NCBI RefSeq assembly: GCF_030811715.1
Contig: NZ_JAUSRH010000003.1
Coordinates: 186,001-250,000, forward strand
DNA length: 64,000 nt
Direction of reading: 5' to 3'
Origin: Sinomonas atrocyanea
GTDB taxonomy: Bacteria > Actinomycetota > Actinomycetes > Actinomycetales > Micrococcaceae
Part shown: positions 56,259 through 64,000 of the stretch, piece after piece
How the letters are laid out: every line of letters starts with the position of its first letter
How positions within the stretch are numbered: position 1 is the first letter of the stretch
Made by a program: the position numbers and the translations under genes
Notes under the pieces: generated by a model
Databases searched by the model: none
What the model saw: the letters and a program-made list of their open reading frames with translations, nothing else
Told to the model about the DNA's origin: nothing

Positions 56259-56929
56259 GGACCTCGGATCTGGACACGGTGCTGGACTTGGGCGATCCGC
56301 GCGCGGTCGCGGATCTGCGGGTCTTCCTCTCCCGGGCGCGGGCCATCGAGGACGGTGCGGTGCGGCTCCAGGCAGTGGGCAGTGTGATGGCAGCCTACGT
56401 GCTGGTCATGGGGCCCCGGGCGCTCGGCGAGCCGGTGCCGACGGTCATCGGGCTCCGGACGGCTGGCCTGGCACGGCCCGCCCAGGCTGATGTGACCGTC
56501 TCGATGGCCTCGGTGTTCGACCGACTCGCGCGCCTTGGCGGATCGGGGACCGAGCTCGAGCTCCCACCCGCCCAGATGCGGGCGCCGTGGGCGGCCGTGA
56601 GCCCGCCGCGTGGACCGTGGGCCCCGGAGGGTGCGGTCGACGCCGAAGCCGTGCGGGCCGCAGCGACCGCGGGCATCTCGGAGGTCGCCGCGATCGTGCC
56701 GGACCAGCCGGGCGCCGCTGTGGTGCAGGGCGTGCGTGCCGCGGTGTGGGGCCGCGACCTCGGGCCGTGCCCGGTCCTCCCTGCCGGAGCCGCCTTCGCC
56801 GCCCACATGCTCGGCTTCATCACCCCAGGGGAGGACCTGCAGCGGTTCTCCTGCGGTCCGTGGTCGCGCCTGTCCTCGAGCCGGGGCCACGTGCTGTGCC
56901 GGCGCCCGGCGGTCCTGCCGGGCACCTAG
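56255..56929 (+). CDS. Conserved hypothetical protein (224 aa) coupled to a thioesterase
   Basis: I do not recognise the family. The GTG at 56255 overlaps the thioesterase stop. The 224-residue product is Ala/Arg-rich and soluble-looking. It has a helical N-terminal third (VADLRVFLSRARAIEDGAVRLQAVGSVMAAYV) and a C-terminal ITPGEDLQRFSCGPWSRLSSSRGHVL. Weak hydrophobicity and no metal or nucleotide motif are seen. Homologues likely accompany this thioesterase in relatives; I cannot confirm this. Confidence 0.75.
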   Translation: MRTSDLDTVLDLGDPRAVADLRVFLSRARAIEDGAVRLQAVGSVMAAYVLVMGPRALGEPVPTVIGLRTAGLARPAQADVTVSMASVFDRLARLGGSGTELELPPAQMRAPWAAVSPPRGPWAPEGAVDAEAVRAAATAGISEVAAIVPDQPGAAVVQGVRAAVWGRDLGPCPVLPAGAAFAAHMLGFITPGEDLQRFSCGPWSRLSSSRGHVLCRRPAVLPGT

Positions 56930-56972
56930 CCTCCGGTCACCCGCCGCCCCCCGTGCGGCCGGAGGGGGCCGC

Positions 56973-57419
56973 TCAGTCGTCGAACGTGTTCACCAGCGAG
57001 TGCGCGGCGCGCTCGAGGTAGTCCCACAGCGTGGCCTCGTACACGGGCGCAAGCTGGAGCGCGTCCACGCCCGCCCGCATGTGGTGGAGCCAGCGGTCGC
57101 GCGCCTCGGGGTTGACCTTGAACGGCACGTGGCGCATGCGCAGACGCGGGTGCCCGCGCTCGGCGCTGTAGGTGCCCGGCCCGCCCCAGTACTGCTCGAG
57201 GAACATGGTCAGGCGGCGCCGGGCCGGGCCGAGGTCCTCCTCCGGATACATGGGGCGCAGCAGCGGATCGTCGGCCACGCCCTCGTAGAAGGTGTCGACG
57301 AGCTTGACGAACGTCTCGTGGCCGCCCACCAAGTCGTAGAACGAGGCGCCCGCGCCGGAGCCGCGCAGCAGGTCCTGCTGGTCTCCGCGCGGGGCGCCGG
57401 GTGTCGTCATCTCACTCAT
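56973..57419 (-). CDS. Group II truncated haemoglobin (GlbO type)
   Basis: This 148-residue 2/2 haemoglobin contains FYDLVGGHETFVKLVDTFYEGV, PMYPEEDLGPARRRLTMFLEQYWGGP and the proximal-His region RGHPRLRMRHVPF. These place it with the group II trHbs of actinobacteria, implicated in oxygen and peroxide chemistry. Upstream of the core about 25 residues are unconserved. The ATG at 57419 lies inside the end of the mscS gene (8-base overlap), with GGAGGG upstream. Confidence 0.95.
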   Translation of the reverse strand: MSEMTTPGAPRGDQQDLLRGSGAGASFYDLVGGHETFVKLVDTFYEGVADDPLLRPMYPEEDLGPARRRLTMFLEQYWGGPGTYSAERGHPRLRMRHVPFKVNPEARDRWLHHMRAGVDALQLAPVYEATLWDYLERAAHSLVNTFDD

Positions 57420-58272
57420 GGGACCGCTGCCCTCCGTTGCCGTACTGTTCGCCCGCTGCCTGGCCGAGCGCGCCCTTGCCTGCGCGCGAGGGATCCGCCT
57501 CGCCCACGGTGCTCGCCTCCGCCGCGCGGTCCGTGGGGACCGGGGCGGCGGTATCAGCCGTGGGCGGGAGGTAGGTGCCCTGGGAACGGTTGCCCAGGCG
57601 CAGGATCTCCCCGTTGCGCAGGTACCAGATGGTGCCGTCCTCGGCCCGCACCCGCGTGATGCGCAGGCCCACCGATTCGACCGTTCCTGCCACCTCTCCC
57701 GCACCCGTCTCGATGAAGTCCCCGATCCCGTACTGGTCCTCGAGGGTGATGAAGATGCCGGCGAGGAAGTCGCGGATGAGCTGCTGGGCGCCGAAGCCGA
57801 TCGCGACGCCGAGGATGCCGACGCTCGTCAGGACCGGCGCGAGGTCGACGCCGAGCGCGCGGAGGACATACATGCCGACGACCGTCGTGATGACCACGGC
57901 GACCACCGAATTCAGGAGGGAGCCGATCGTCTGCGCGCGCTGTGCCCTCCGCTCCGAATCGAGCGCCCGCAGCGCCGGTGCCGCCCACCGGAAGATGCGC
58001 CGCTGTGTCAGGGTCCTGCCGGCGAGGATGCGCTTGACGATCTGGCGGATCAGGAACGTCGCGACGAGCCAGACGACGAGCCCGATGCCGACCGCGATCG
58101 CGATCTGGAGGAGCGTCTGGTTGAACGTGGTCACCGCGCTGTCGAGCTGGGCCGCGGTGATGGGCACGGGGCTCGGGCTGTCGGTGGTCGGGGAGGGGGT
58201 GGGCGCCGGGGAAGGGGTCGACGCCGTGCGGGGCGTGAGGGCGAGCGGGATCGCGGACAGGCCGGGGTGCAC
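57412..58272 (-). CDS. MscS-family mechanosensitive ion channel
   Basis: This 286-residue channel has a Ser/Thr/Pro-rich external N-terminus (about 15-38). Three hydrophobic segments follow; the pore-lining TM3 is LTSVGILGVAIGFGAQQLIRDFLAGIF, with the Gly/Ala packing pattern of MscS. The beta domain reads GIGDFIETGAGEVAGTVESVGLRITRVRAEDGTIWYLRNGEI. The C-terminal vestibule is short. It opens under hypo-osmotic tension. The stop overlaps the globin gene start by eight bases. Confidence 0.94.
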   Translation of the reverse strand: MHPGLSAIPLALTPRTASTPSPAPTPSPTTDSPSPVPITAAQLDSAVTTFNQTLLQIAIAVGIGLVVWLVATFLIRQIVKRILAGRTLTQRRIFRWAAPALRALDSERRAQRAQTIGSLLNSVVAVVITTVVGMYVLRALGVDLAPVLTSVGILGVAIGFGAQQLIRDFLAGIFITLEDQYGIGDFIETGAGEVAGTVESVGLRITRVRAEDGTIWYLRNGEILRLGNRSQGTYLPPTADTAAPVPTDRAAEASTVGEADPSRAGKGALGQAAGEQYGNGGQRSHE

Positions 58273-58331
58273 TGTCGGGGGCCTCCTTGTCTGGGGGATG
58301 GTGGCCCTTCCACCTTAACGACCCGCGGGCG

Positions 58332-58796
58332 TCAGGGTGCTGTCGGCTCGTGCCGGACGGGGAAGTTCACAGAGCGCGCAATGAAGCACGTCTCGTGAGC
58401 ATCGTCGTGCAGCCTGTCGGCCAGCGCGCGCTGGGACTCGTCCGCCAGCTCGACGCGCGGCCGCAGCGTCACCTCGGCGAACTCCCCGGACGCGCCGTGG
58501 ACCTTCAGGGTCCCGGTCGCGGCGTCGGAGTAGCCGGTCACGACGACGCCGGCCCGCGCAGCCTCGAACAGGTAGCTGAGCATGTGGCACTGGGCCAGCG
58601 CGGCCAGCAGCAGCTGTTCCGGGTTGTACCGGTCGGCCGTGCCGCGGAACGCCGGGTCGGCGGTGCCGGGAAGGACGGGCAGGCCCGGCAGCGCGACGTC
58701 GTGCTCCCGGCCGAAGTCGCGCACGCCGGACGTGCCGGTGCCCCGGTTGCCCGTCCATGTCACTGAGACGCTGTAGTGGTGCTCTCCGATGGCCAT
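58332..58796 (-). CDS. OsmC family peroxiredoxin
   Basis: This 154-residue OsmC/Ohr-type protein starts MAIGEHHYSVSVTWTGNRG and has the catalytic region YNPEQLLLAALAQCHMLSYL with its conserved Cys. The second Cys lies in HDDAHETCFIARSVNFPV. The family reduces organic hydroperoxides. The ATG at 58796 is favoured by similarity. It follows pepN by ten bases on the same strand, so the two may be cotranscribed. The 59-base gap to mscS holds no clear signal. Confidence 0.93.
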   Translation of the reverse strand: MAIGEHHYSVSVTWTGNRGTGTSGVRDFGREHDVALPGLPVLPGTADPAFRGTADRYNPEQLLLAALAQCHMLSYLFEAARAGVVVTGYSDAATGTLKVHGASGEFAEVTLRPRVELADESQRALADRLHDDAHETCFIARSVNFPVRHEPTAP

Positions 58797-58806
58797 GGGA
58801 GGCAGG

Positions 58807-61362
58807 CTACCGGTCGGCGGCCTGGGCGCGCAGCGCCCGCGCCACCCCATCGCGGTTCTCGAGCGTCATGCGGCGCAGGGCGCCCTGGTCCGCTCCGAGC
58901 GAGGCGAGGAACTCATCGGTGCGCTCGAGCATCGCCTGGGTCGTCTGGCGGGCGGGATAGAGCCCGACCACCACCTGCTGGGCCAGGGCGTGGGTGCGCT
59001 CGGCGACGATGCGCGGCACCGCCTCGAAGTACTTCTCGGCGAACGGGGCGAGCAGCGCCGCGTCGTGGACGCGGGCGAAGCCGTTGATGGCGGCCTGCTG
59101 CATGGCGTTGGAGAGCGTGCCCTTGACGACGATCGCCTCCCACGCCTCGGCCTTCGCCTCCGCGGTCGGGAGCGCGGCCGTGGCGAGCGCCGCGGCGCAC
59201 TGGCCCGTCGAGGTCGTGTCCCGGGCGAGCTCGTCGTCGATCCGGGCCCGGTCGATCCGGCCGCCGCAGGCGAGCGAGGCCACGAGTTCCCAGCGGAGGT
59301 CCTGGTCCACCTCGAGGCCGGGGACCACCTCGGATCCTTCGAGGATGCCCGCCACCGCGTCCAGATGGGCCTCGGACGAGGCGAGGGCCGAGAACGCCTT
59401 CACGAACTGCAGCTGGGAGTCCGAGCCCGGCGCGGCCTCGTGCACGAGCGACCACAGGCGCTCCGCCGCGCTGCGCTTTGCTTCCGGCTGCGCGGCGGGG
59501 GCCACGTAGTAGTCGAGCGTGGTGGCGAGCTGGCGGAGGAGCGTCTGCACGACGGACGCGTCCGACTCGGCGCCGATGTTGCCCAGGACGAGGTCCACGT
59601 ACGAGCGGGCCGGGGCCTCGCCGTCGCGCGCAGCGTCCCAGGCCGAGCCCCAGACGAGGGCGCGGGGAAGGCTCTCGGCGATGTCCTTCAGGCACGAGGT
59701 CGCGGTCGCCAGCGAGACCGGGTCGAGGCGCACCTTCGCGTACGCGAGGTCGTCATCGTTCAGCAGGACGAGGGCCGGGCGGGAGTGCCCCGCGAGGTCG
59801 GGCACCTCGGTGAGCTCCCCGTCGACGTCGAGCTCCGCGCGGTGCGTGCGCACGAGCGTCCCGGCTCCGTCGCGGTCGTAGAAGCCGATCGCGAGGCGGT
59901 GGGGGCGGATCTGGGGGTAGTCGGGGACAGCACTCTGGCGGACGGCGAAGCGGAGGATGCGGCCGTCGTCGTCCGTCTCGATCTCGGGGGAGAGGGTGTT
60001 GACGCCGGCCGTCTCGAGCCAGGCCCGGCCCCACGCGGTCAGGTCGCGGCCGCTCGCGGCCTCGAGCTCGGCCATGAGGTCCGCGAGGACGGTGTTGCCC
60101 CAGGCGTGCTTGGCGAAGTACCGGCGGACGCCCTCCATGAAGTGGTCCTGCCCCACCCACGCCACGAGCTGCTTGAGCACGGAGGCGCCCTTGGCGTAGG
60201 TGATGCCGTCGAAGTTGACCTCGACGTCCGCCAGGTCGTTGATGTCCGCGAAGATCGGGTGGGTCGTGGGGAGCTGGTCCTGGCGGTAGGCCCAAGACTT
60301 CTCGACGGAGGCGAAGGTGGTCCACGCGTGGCGGAAGTCGGTGCCCTCGGCGGCCGCGAGGTGGGACATGAACTCGGCGAAGGACTCGTTGAGCCAGAGG
60401 TCGTCCCACCAGCGCATCGTCACGAGGTCGCCGAACCACATGTGCGCGAGCTCGTGCAGCACCGTGATCGCGCGCCGTTCGACGGTGGCCTGCGTCGGCT
60501 TCGAGCGGAACACGTAGCTCTCGAGGATCGTCACGGCACCGGCGTTCTCCATGGCGCCCGCGTTGAACTCTGGGACGAAGAGCTGGTCGTACTTCTCGAA
60601 CGGGTACTCGCACCCGAACTCGCGCTCGTAGAACGCGCAGCCCTCCTTGGTCAGGGCGAAGATGTTCTCGGCGTCGAGGTACTGCATGAGCGACTTCCGC
60701 GCGAAGATCCCCAGCGGGATGGTCCGCCCCTCGGCGTTGACGAGCTCGTCGGCCACCTTCTGGTACGGGCCGGCAATGAGCGCCGTGATGTAGCTCGAGA
60801 TCCGCGGGGTCGGGGCGAAGTCCCACATCGAGCGGGCCTCCTGCCCGGGCACGCGAACGGGTTCTGGAGTGGGCGAATTGGACACGACCTCCCAGTGCGA
60901 CGGCGCCGTGACCGTGAAGCGGAAGGACGCCTTGAGGTCGGGCTGCTCGAAGACCGCGAACATGCGGCGCGAGTCCGGGACCTCGAACTGCGTGTAGAGG
61001 TAGGCCTCGCCGTCCACCGGATCGACGAAGCGGTGGAGGCCCTCGCCGGTGTTCATGTAGGGGGCGTCGGCGTCGACCACGAGGACGTTCTCGGCTGCGA
61101 GCGACGGCAGCTGGATGCGGACGCCGTCGCTCACCTCCGCCACGTCGAGGGCGACCCCGTTGAGCGTCACCGAGCGCACGGTGTCGGTGATGGCGTCGAT
61201 GAACGACGACGCGCCCTCGGCAGCGCTGAAGCGCACCGTGGTCCGGGAGCCGAAGACCTTCTCTCCGCGGGTGAGGTCGAGCTCGACGTGGTAGTCCTCG
61301 ACGTGCCGGATGCACTCAGCCCTCTCGACGGCTTCCGAGCGGGTGAGGTTCGTCCCTGGCAT
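58807..61362 (-). CDS. pepN: Aminopeptidase N (M1 family)
   Basis: This 851-residue zinc aminopeptidase cleaves N-terminal residues from peptides. The exopeptidase motif GAMEN is at 269-273, the zinc site HELAH at 303-307 with Glu326 in LWLNESFAEF, and a large C-terminal ERAP1-like helical domain follows. The ATG at 61362 (MPGTNLTRSEAVERAE) matches family starts, with GGAGGG closely upstream; an ATG at 61377 is an alternative. The protein lacks a signal peptide. Confidence 0.96.
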   Translation of the reverse strand: MPGTNLTRSEAVERAECIRHVEDYHVELDLTRGEKVFGSRTTVRFSAAEGASSFIDAITDTVRSVTLNGVALDVAEVSDGVRIQLPSLAAENVLVVDADAPYMNTGEGLHRFVDPVDGEAYLYTQFEVPDSRRMFAVFEQPDLKASFRFTVTAPSHWEVVSNSPTPEPVRVPGQEARSMWDFAPTPRISSYITALIAGPYQKVADELVNAEGRTIPLGIFARKSLMQYLDAENIFALTKEGCAFYEREFGCEYPFEKYDQLFVPEFNAGAMENAGAVTILESYVFRSKPTQATVERRAITVLHELAHMWFGDLVTMRWWDDLWLNESFAEFMSHLAAAEGTDFRHAWTTFASVEKSWAYRQDQLPTTHPIFADINDLADVEVNFDGITYAKGASVLKQLVAWVGQDHFMEGVRRYFAKHAWGNTVLADLMAELEAASGRDLTAWGRAWLETAGVNTLSPEIETDDDGRILRFAVRQSAVPDYPQIRPHRLAIGFYDRDGAGTLVRTHRAELDVDGELTEVPDLAGHSRPALVLLNDDDLAYAKVRLDPVSLATATSCLKDIAESLPRALVWGSAWDAARDGEAPARSYVDLVLGNIGAESDASVVQTLLRQLATTLDYYVAPAAQPEAKRSAAERLWSLVHEAAPGSDSQLQFVKAFSALASSEAHLDAVAGILEGSEVVPGLEVDQDLRWELVASLACGGRIDRARIDDELARDTTSTGQCAAALATAALPTAEAKAEAWEAIVVKGTLSNAMQQAAINGFARVHDAALLAPFAEKYFEAVPRIVAERTHALAQQVVVGLYPARQTTQAMLERTDEFLASLGADQGALRRMTLENRDGVARALRAQAADR

Positions 61363-61504
61363 GTGCCCTCCAAGCATGTGCGCAACGATGGCCCGCGTGG
61401 TGCGGGTCACTTTTGAAATTATTGTTTCATGGTGCGCCGCCGCATGCCAGCACCTTCCCCCACGGTCCGGCCGTCGGAGCCTCCGGCCGTCGGAGCGTGT
61501 GCAG

Positions 61505-61510
61505 TAGCGT
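61505..61510 (+). promoter_or_regulatory. Putative -10 of the DUF1648-like gene (leaderless)
   Basis: TAGCGT fits TAnnnT and ends six bases before the ATG at 61517. No ribosome binding site is visible, so the transcript is probably leaderless. Confidence 0.5.
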
Positions 61511-61516
61511 TGGACC

Positions 61517-62476
61517 ATGGCGGGAACTGGGGAGCCGAGGTGGGACCGGAAGGCGCTCCGCTTCGCCATCGGCTACCCCGTGCTGCTCGCACTGGGCTTC
61601 GCGCTCGCCTCGCTCTCCTTCCGCGGCAGGGTCCCCGACCCCGTCGCCTGGCAGTGGGATGCGGGCGGAGGCCGCGCGTTCATCCCCTTCGCCGCCTACC
61701 TCACCGGCGGCGCGGTGCTGGTGGCTGCCGTGGGAGCGCTGCTGTGCGTGCAGGCAGCACTCCTGACGCGTCCGCCGATCTCCCGCCGGATCTTCATGGC
61801 CGGCGGCGTCGGGATGTCGATGTTCCTCACGACGGTGCTCGCCGCCGGTCTCATCGGGCAGGACGGCATACCGGCCCGGGCCTCCCATCCCGATCCGATC
61901 GTGCTCGCCATGGGCTCGGGGGCCACCGTCGCGTTCGCGGTCGTCATGCTGCTGTCCTTCAAGCCCGAGGAGCAGTGGAGCCCGAGGGACGAGGCTGCGC
62001 TGCTCGACGAACTCGAGCCCGAGCGCGCCGCCTCGACCTTCACCTACTGGGCCCACGCGCGCTCCTCCGTGTTCGTCATGCTCAGCATCATCGGCGTCTC
62101 GGTCTCCCTCCTGCTGCTCGTCCTCTCCTGGTGGATCTCGCTCGCGCTCACCGCGGCGGCAGTCCTGACGGCCGCCTCCCTCGTGGCGCGGGTGCGGGTC
62201 AGCCCGGAGTCCGTGGAGGTCTTCCTCGCGGGGGTCGTCCCGGTGCTCCGGTTCGCGCCGGAGCGCGTGCTGCGGGCCGGGTTCGAGACGGTGCGTGCCC
62301 GGGACTTCGGGGGATGGGGGTACCGCCGCCGTGGGCAGTCGCGCTCCCTCCTTGTGGCCAGCGGGGAGGCCGTCACGGTGGTCCTCGACGACGGACGCCG
62401 GGCCACGTTCTCGGGCCGGGACGGCGATACCGCCCGCCGCGTCGTGGACGTGCTGCGGGCCGCCTCGGGCGCGTAG
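61517..62476 (+). CDS. Multi-pass membrane protein with DUF1648-like N-terminus
   Basis: This 319-residue protein has about six hydrophobic segments. Its start (LALASLSFRG-like helix, then RVPDPVAWQWDAGGGR) resembles DUF1648, a domain of membrane proteins near antimicrobial or transport genes. The C-terminal roughly 110 residues are soluble (VRVSPESVEVFLAGVVPVLRFAPERV) and resemble a PH-like fold. No function can be assigned. It is divergent from pepN and followed after 90 bases by rpiB. Confidence 0.8.
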   Translation: MAGTGEPRWDRKALRFAIGYPVLLALGFALASLSFRGRVPDPVAWQWDAGGGRAFIPFAAYLTGGAVLVAAVGALLCVQAALLTRPPISRRIFMAGGVGMSMFLTTVLAAGLIGQDGIPARASHPDPIVLAMGSGATVAFAVVMLLSFKPEEQWSPRDEAALLDELEPERAASTFTYWAHARSSVFVMLSIIGVSVSLLLLVLSWWISLALTAAAVLTAASLVARVRVSPESVEVFLAGVVPVLRFAPERVLRAGFETVRARDFGGWGYRRRGQSRSLLVASGEAVTVVLDDGRRATFSGRDGDTARRVVDVLRAASGA

Positions 62477-62566
62477 GCTTGACCTCGCCCCGCAAGGCCC
62501 CGGAAGGCGCCGGAGACGGCCATCGCGCCAGCGACCGGGGCCACCGAATCCGAGGAGAGGAATCCC

Positions 62567-63049
62567 GTGCCGAAGCCGCGCGTCCACATTGCCACCGACC
62601 ATGCCGGCATGGAGCTTTCCGCCCATCTGGTCTCGCACCTGCGCGGCCGGGGCTTCGAGGTCGTGGACCATGGGCCCGCGGAGTACGATCCCCTCGACGA
62701 CTACCCCGCCTTCTGCATCAAGGCCGCGCTCGCCGTCGTCGCCGACCAGGAGGCCGGCACGCCGGCGCTGGGAATCGTCCTGGGCGGCTCGGGCAACGGC
62801 GAGCAGATCGCGGCCAACAAGGTCAGGGGGATCCGCGCGGCCCTGGCGTGGAACCTCGACACCGCCCGCCTCGCCCGCGAACACAACGACGCCAACGTCG
62901 TCGCGGTCGGCGGCCGCCAGCACAGCGTGGACGAGGCGACCACCCTCATCGAGGCGTTCCTCGCCGAGCCGTTCAGCCGGGACGAGCGCCACGTCCGGCG
63001 CATCGGCAAGATCGCCGCCTACGAGGCCTCCGGCGAGATCGTCGAGTAG
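62567..63049 (+). CDS. rpiB: Ribose-5-phosphate isomerase B
   Basis: This 160-residue RpiB/LacAB sugar isomerase interconverts ribose 5-phosphate and ribulose 5-phosphate. It has RVHIATDHAGMELSAHL, the anion-hole GGSGNGEQIAANKVRGIRAA and NDANVVAVGGRQ. The actinobacterial subgroup lacks the active-site Cys of E. coli RpiB and uses an acidic residue instead; no Cys is seen in the GGSGNGEQ loop. GAGGAGAGG precedes the GTG. The nei gene follows after 18 bases, probably in the same transcript. Confidence 0.95.
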   Translation: MPKPRVHIATDHAGMELSAHLVSHLRGRGFEVVDHGPAEYDPLDDYPAFCIKAALAVVADQEAGTPALGIVLGGSGNGEQIAANKVRGIRAALAWNLDTARLAREHNDANVVAVGGRQHSVDEATTLIEAFLAEPFSRDERHVRRIGKIAAYEASGEIVE

Positions 63050-63067
63050 TCCGCAGGCGCCGCGACC

Positions 63068-64000
63068 GTGCCCGAGGGACACTCCATCCACCGCCTCGCG
63101 CGCCAGTTCGGCGACGTCTTCGTCGGCGAACGCCTTGCCGTCTCGAGCCCGCAGGGACGCTTCGCGCCCGGGGCGGCGCTCCTCGACGGGCGCGTCCTGG
63201 AGGGAGCAGCGGCCCACGGCAAGCAGCTGTTCCTCCGGTTCGGGGGAGGCCTGGTGCTGCGCGTGCACCTGGGGCTGTACGGGGCGTGGGAGTTCGGCGG
63301 CGACGCGACCTTCCGGGGCGCCTCGAGCATCGGGGCGCCGCGGCGGGTGGGGGAGCGCGAGGTGAAGGACGACGCCGCGCGGCAGCTCGGTGCCGAACCT
63401 CCCCCTCCGCGCGGGGCCGTCAGGGCGCGCCTCGTGTCGGCCCACGGCTGGGCCGACCTGCGCGGCGCGAGCGCGTGCGTGGTCGAGACGGAGGACGAGG
63501 CCAGGGCGGTCCGCGCCCGGCTCGGCCCCGACCCCCTGGCCCGTCACGCGGCGGAGGAGGAGCAGACGTCGGACGACGCAGCGGAGTTCGCCCGGCGGAT
63601 CACGCGGCGCCGCACTCCTGTCGCGCGGCTGCTCATGGACCAGGAGGTCGTCGCCGGAATCGGGAACGTCTACCGCGCCGAGCTGCTCTTCCGCGCGCGG
63701 CTCGATCCATTCACTCCCGGCACGGCACTCGGGGCAGAGCGCGCGCTCGCCCTCTGGGCGGACGCCGCCGCGGCGATGGCCGAGGGAGTGCGCCACGGGA
63801 GGATCGTCACCACCGACCCGCGGCTCTGGCCGGCAGGGTCGGGGAAGCTCCCAGGGCCTGAAGACGCCCATTATGTGTACCGGCGTCAGGGGCGCCCGTG
63901 CCGTGTGTGCGGCACTGCCGTGCTGATGGCCGAGGAGGCCGGCCGCAAGCTGTACTGGTGCCCCGTCTGCCAGGCGCCGGACGGCACACGCGGCGCAATT
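63068..64000 (+). CDS. nei: Endonuclease VIII / formamidopyrimidine-DNA glycosylase family (3' truncated by window edge)
   Basis: The visible 311 residues form a DNA glycosylase/AP lyase of the Fpg/Nei family. Catalytic Pro2 and Glu3 lie in MPEGHSIHRL, Lys52 in HGKQLFL, and the helix-two-turn-helix VVAGIGNVYRAELLF follows. The C-terminal zinc finger CRVCGT...YWCPVC is present. MPEGHSIHRLARQF and SSPQGRF resemble actinobacterial Nei2. The frame is still open at the last base. It excises oxidised pyrimidines. The GTG lies 18 bases after rpiB. Confidence 0.95.
   Translation, partial: MPEGHSIHRLARQFGDVFVGERLAVSSPQGRFAPGAALLDGRVLEGAAAHGKQLFLRFGGGLVLRVHLGLYGAWEFGGDATFRGASSIGAPRRVGEREVKDDAARQLGAEPPPPRGAVRARLVSAHGWADLRGASACVVETEDEARAVRARLGPDPLARHAAEEEQTSDDAAEFARRITRRRTPVARLLMDQEVVAGIGNVYRAELLFRARLDPFTPGTALGAERALALWADAAAAMAEGVRHGRIVTTDPRLWPAGSGKLPGPEDAHYVYRRQGRPCRVCGTAVLMAEEAGRKLYWCPVCQAPDGTRGAI

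Overview
This window is about 72% GC chromosomal DNA with many GTG starts. It carries actinobacterial marker families (DUF2469, DUF3052, DUF3145, a FasR-type regulator ahead of fabD-fabH-acpP-fabF, and a long-form GapB). Gene order and protein sequences point to a member of the Micrococcaceae (Arthrobacter/Sinomonas-like). I see no prophage, insertion sequence, CRISPR array or resistance island. Nearly everything is core chromosome, so the novelty lies mostly in regulatory sequence and in small departures from family norms.

Layout. 1-3.3 kb: two tandem amtB-glnK ammonium-transport/P-II pairs, with GlnR-like sites between them. 3.3-8.7 kb: a G6PD-like gene, ffh, a repeat-rich gap, and thiC behind a TPP riboswitch. 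8.7-11.4 kb: an amidohydrolase, a two-domain VOC dioxygenase and an orphan protein. 11.4-16.9 kb: rpsP, khpA, rimM, trmD, rplS, two signal peptidases, rnhB and DUF2469. 16.9-21.2 kb: yraN, comM/yifB, dprA and xerC. 22-30 kb, minus strand: aceE, fasR and the fab genes. 30.5-33.5 kb: DUF3052, a peroxiredoxin, tRNA-Val and gnd. 33.5-40.1 kb: a Tat phosphatase, cysE, cysK, msrA, a Nif3-like protein, a zinc-ribbon/coiled-coil protein and yaaA. 40.1-44.2 kb: RNase P RNA, gapB, a small coiled-coil protein, def, tRNA-His and orn. 44.3-52.1 kb: three GT-C glycosyltransferases, a GH2 beta-galactosidase and tRNA-Arg. 52.1-64 kb: an ssb paralogue, ettA, two thioesterases, an orphan, a group II globin, MscS, OsmC, pepN, a membrane protein, rpiB and a truncated nei.

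The most interesting signal is a three-block promoter architecture found twice, 35 kb apart: CCACTTCTCCTCCACAG, 21 bases, CCACATA, 34 bases, then CGA(G/C)AG(T/G)CTGGT. One copy precedes yraN-comM-dprA-xerC. The other precedes an ssb paralogue that lacks the usual acidic C-terminal tip. DprA, ComM and a secondary SSB are the DNA-processing proteins of natural transformation, so this looks like a dedicated competence-regulon promoter. The ssb leader also has an 11-bp hairpin that buries its ribosome binding site.

Other regulatory sequence ties genes together. A FasR-like box occurs upstream of both fasR and fabD, and a perfect CRP/GlxR-type site lies upstream of gapB. Repeats with an 11-base period lie upstream of the second amtB. 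That transporter carries Glu in place of the first pore His of the Amt twin-His pair. The glnD gene that usually follows amtB-glnK and precedes ffh in actinobacteria is absent from this slot.
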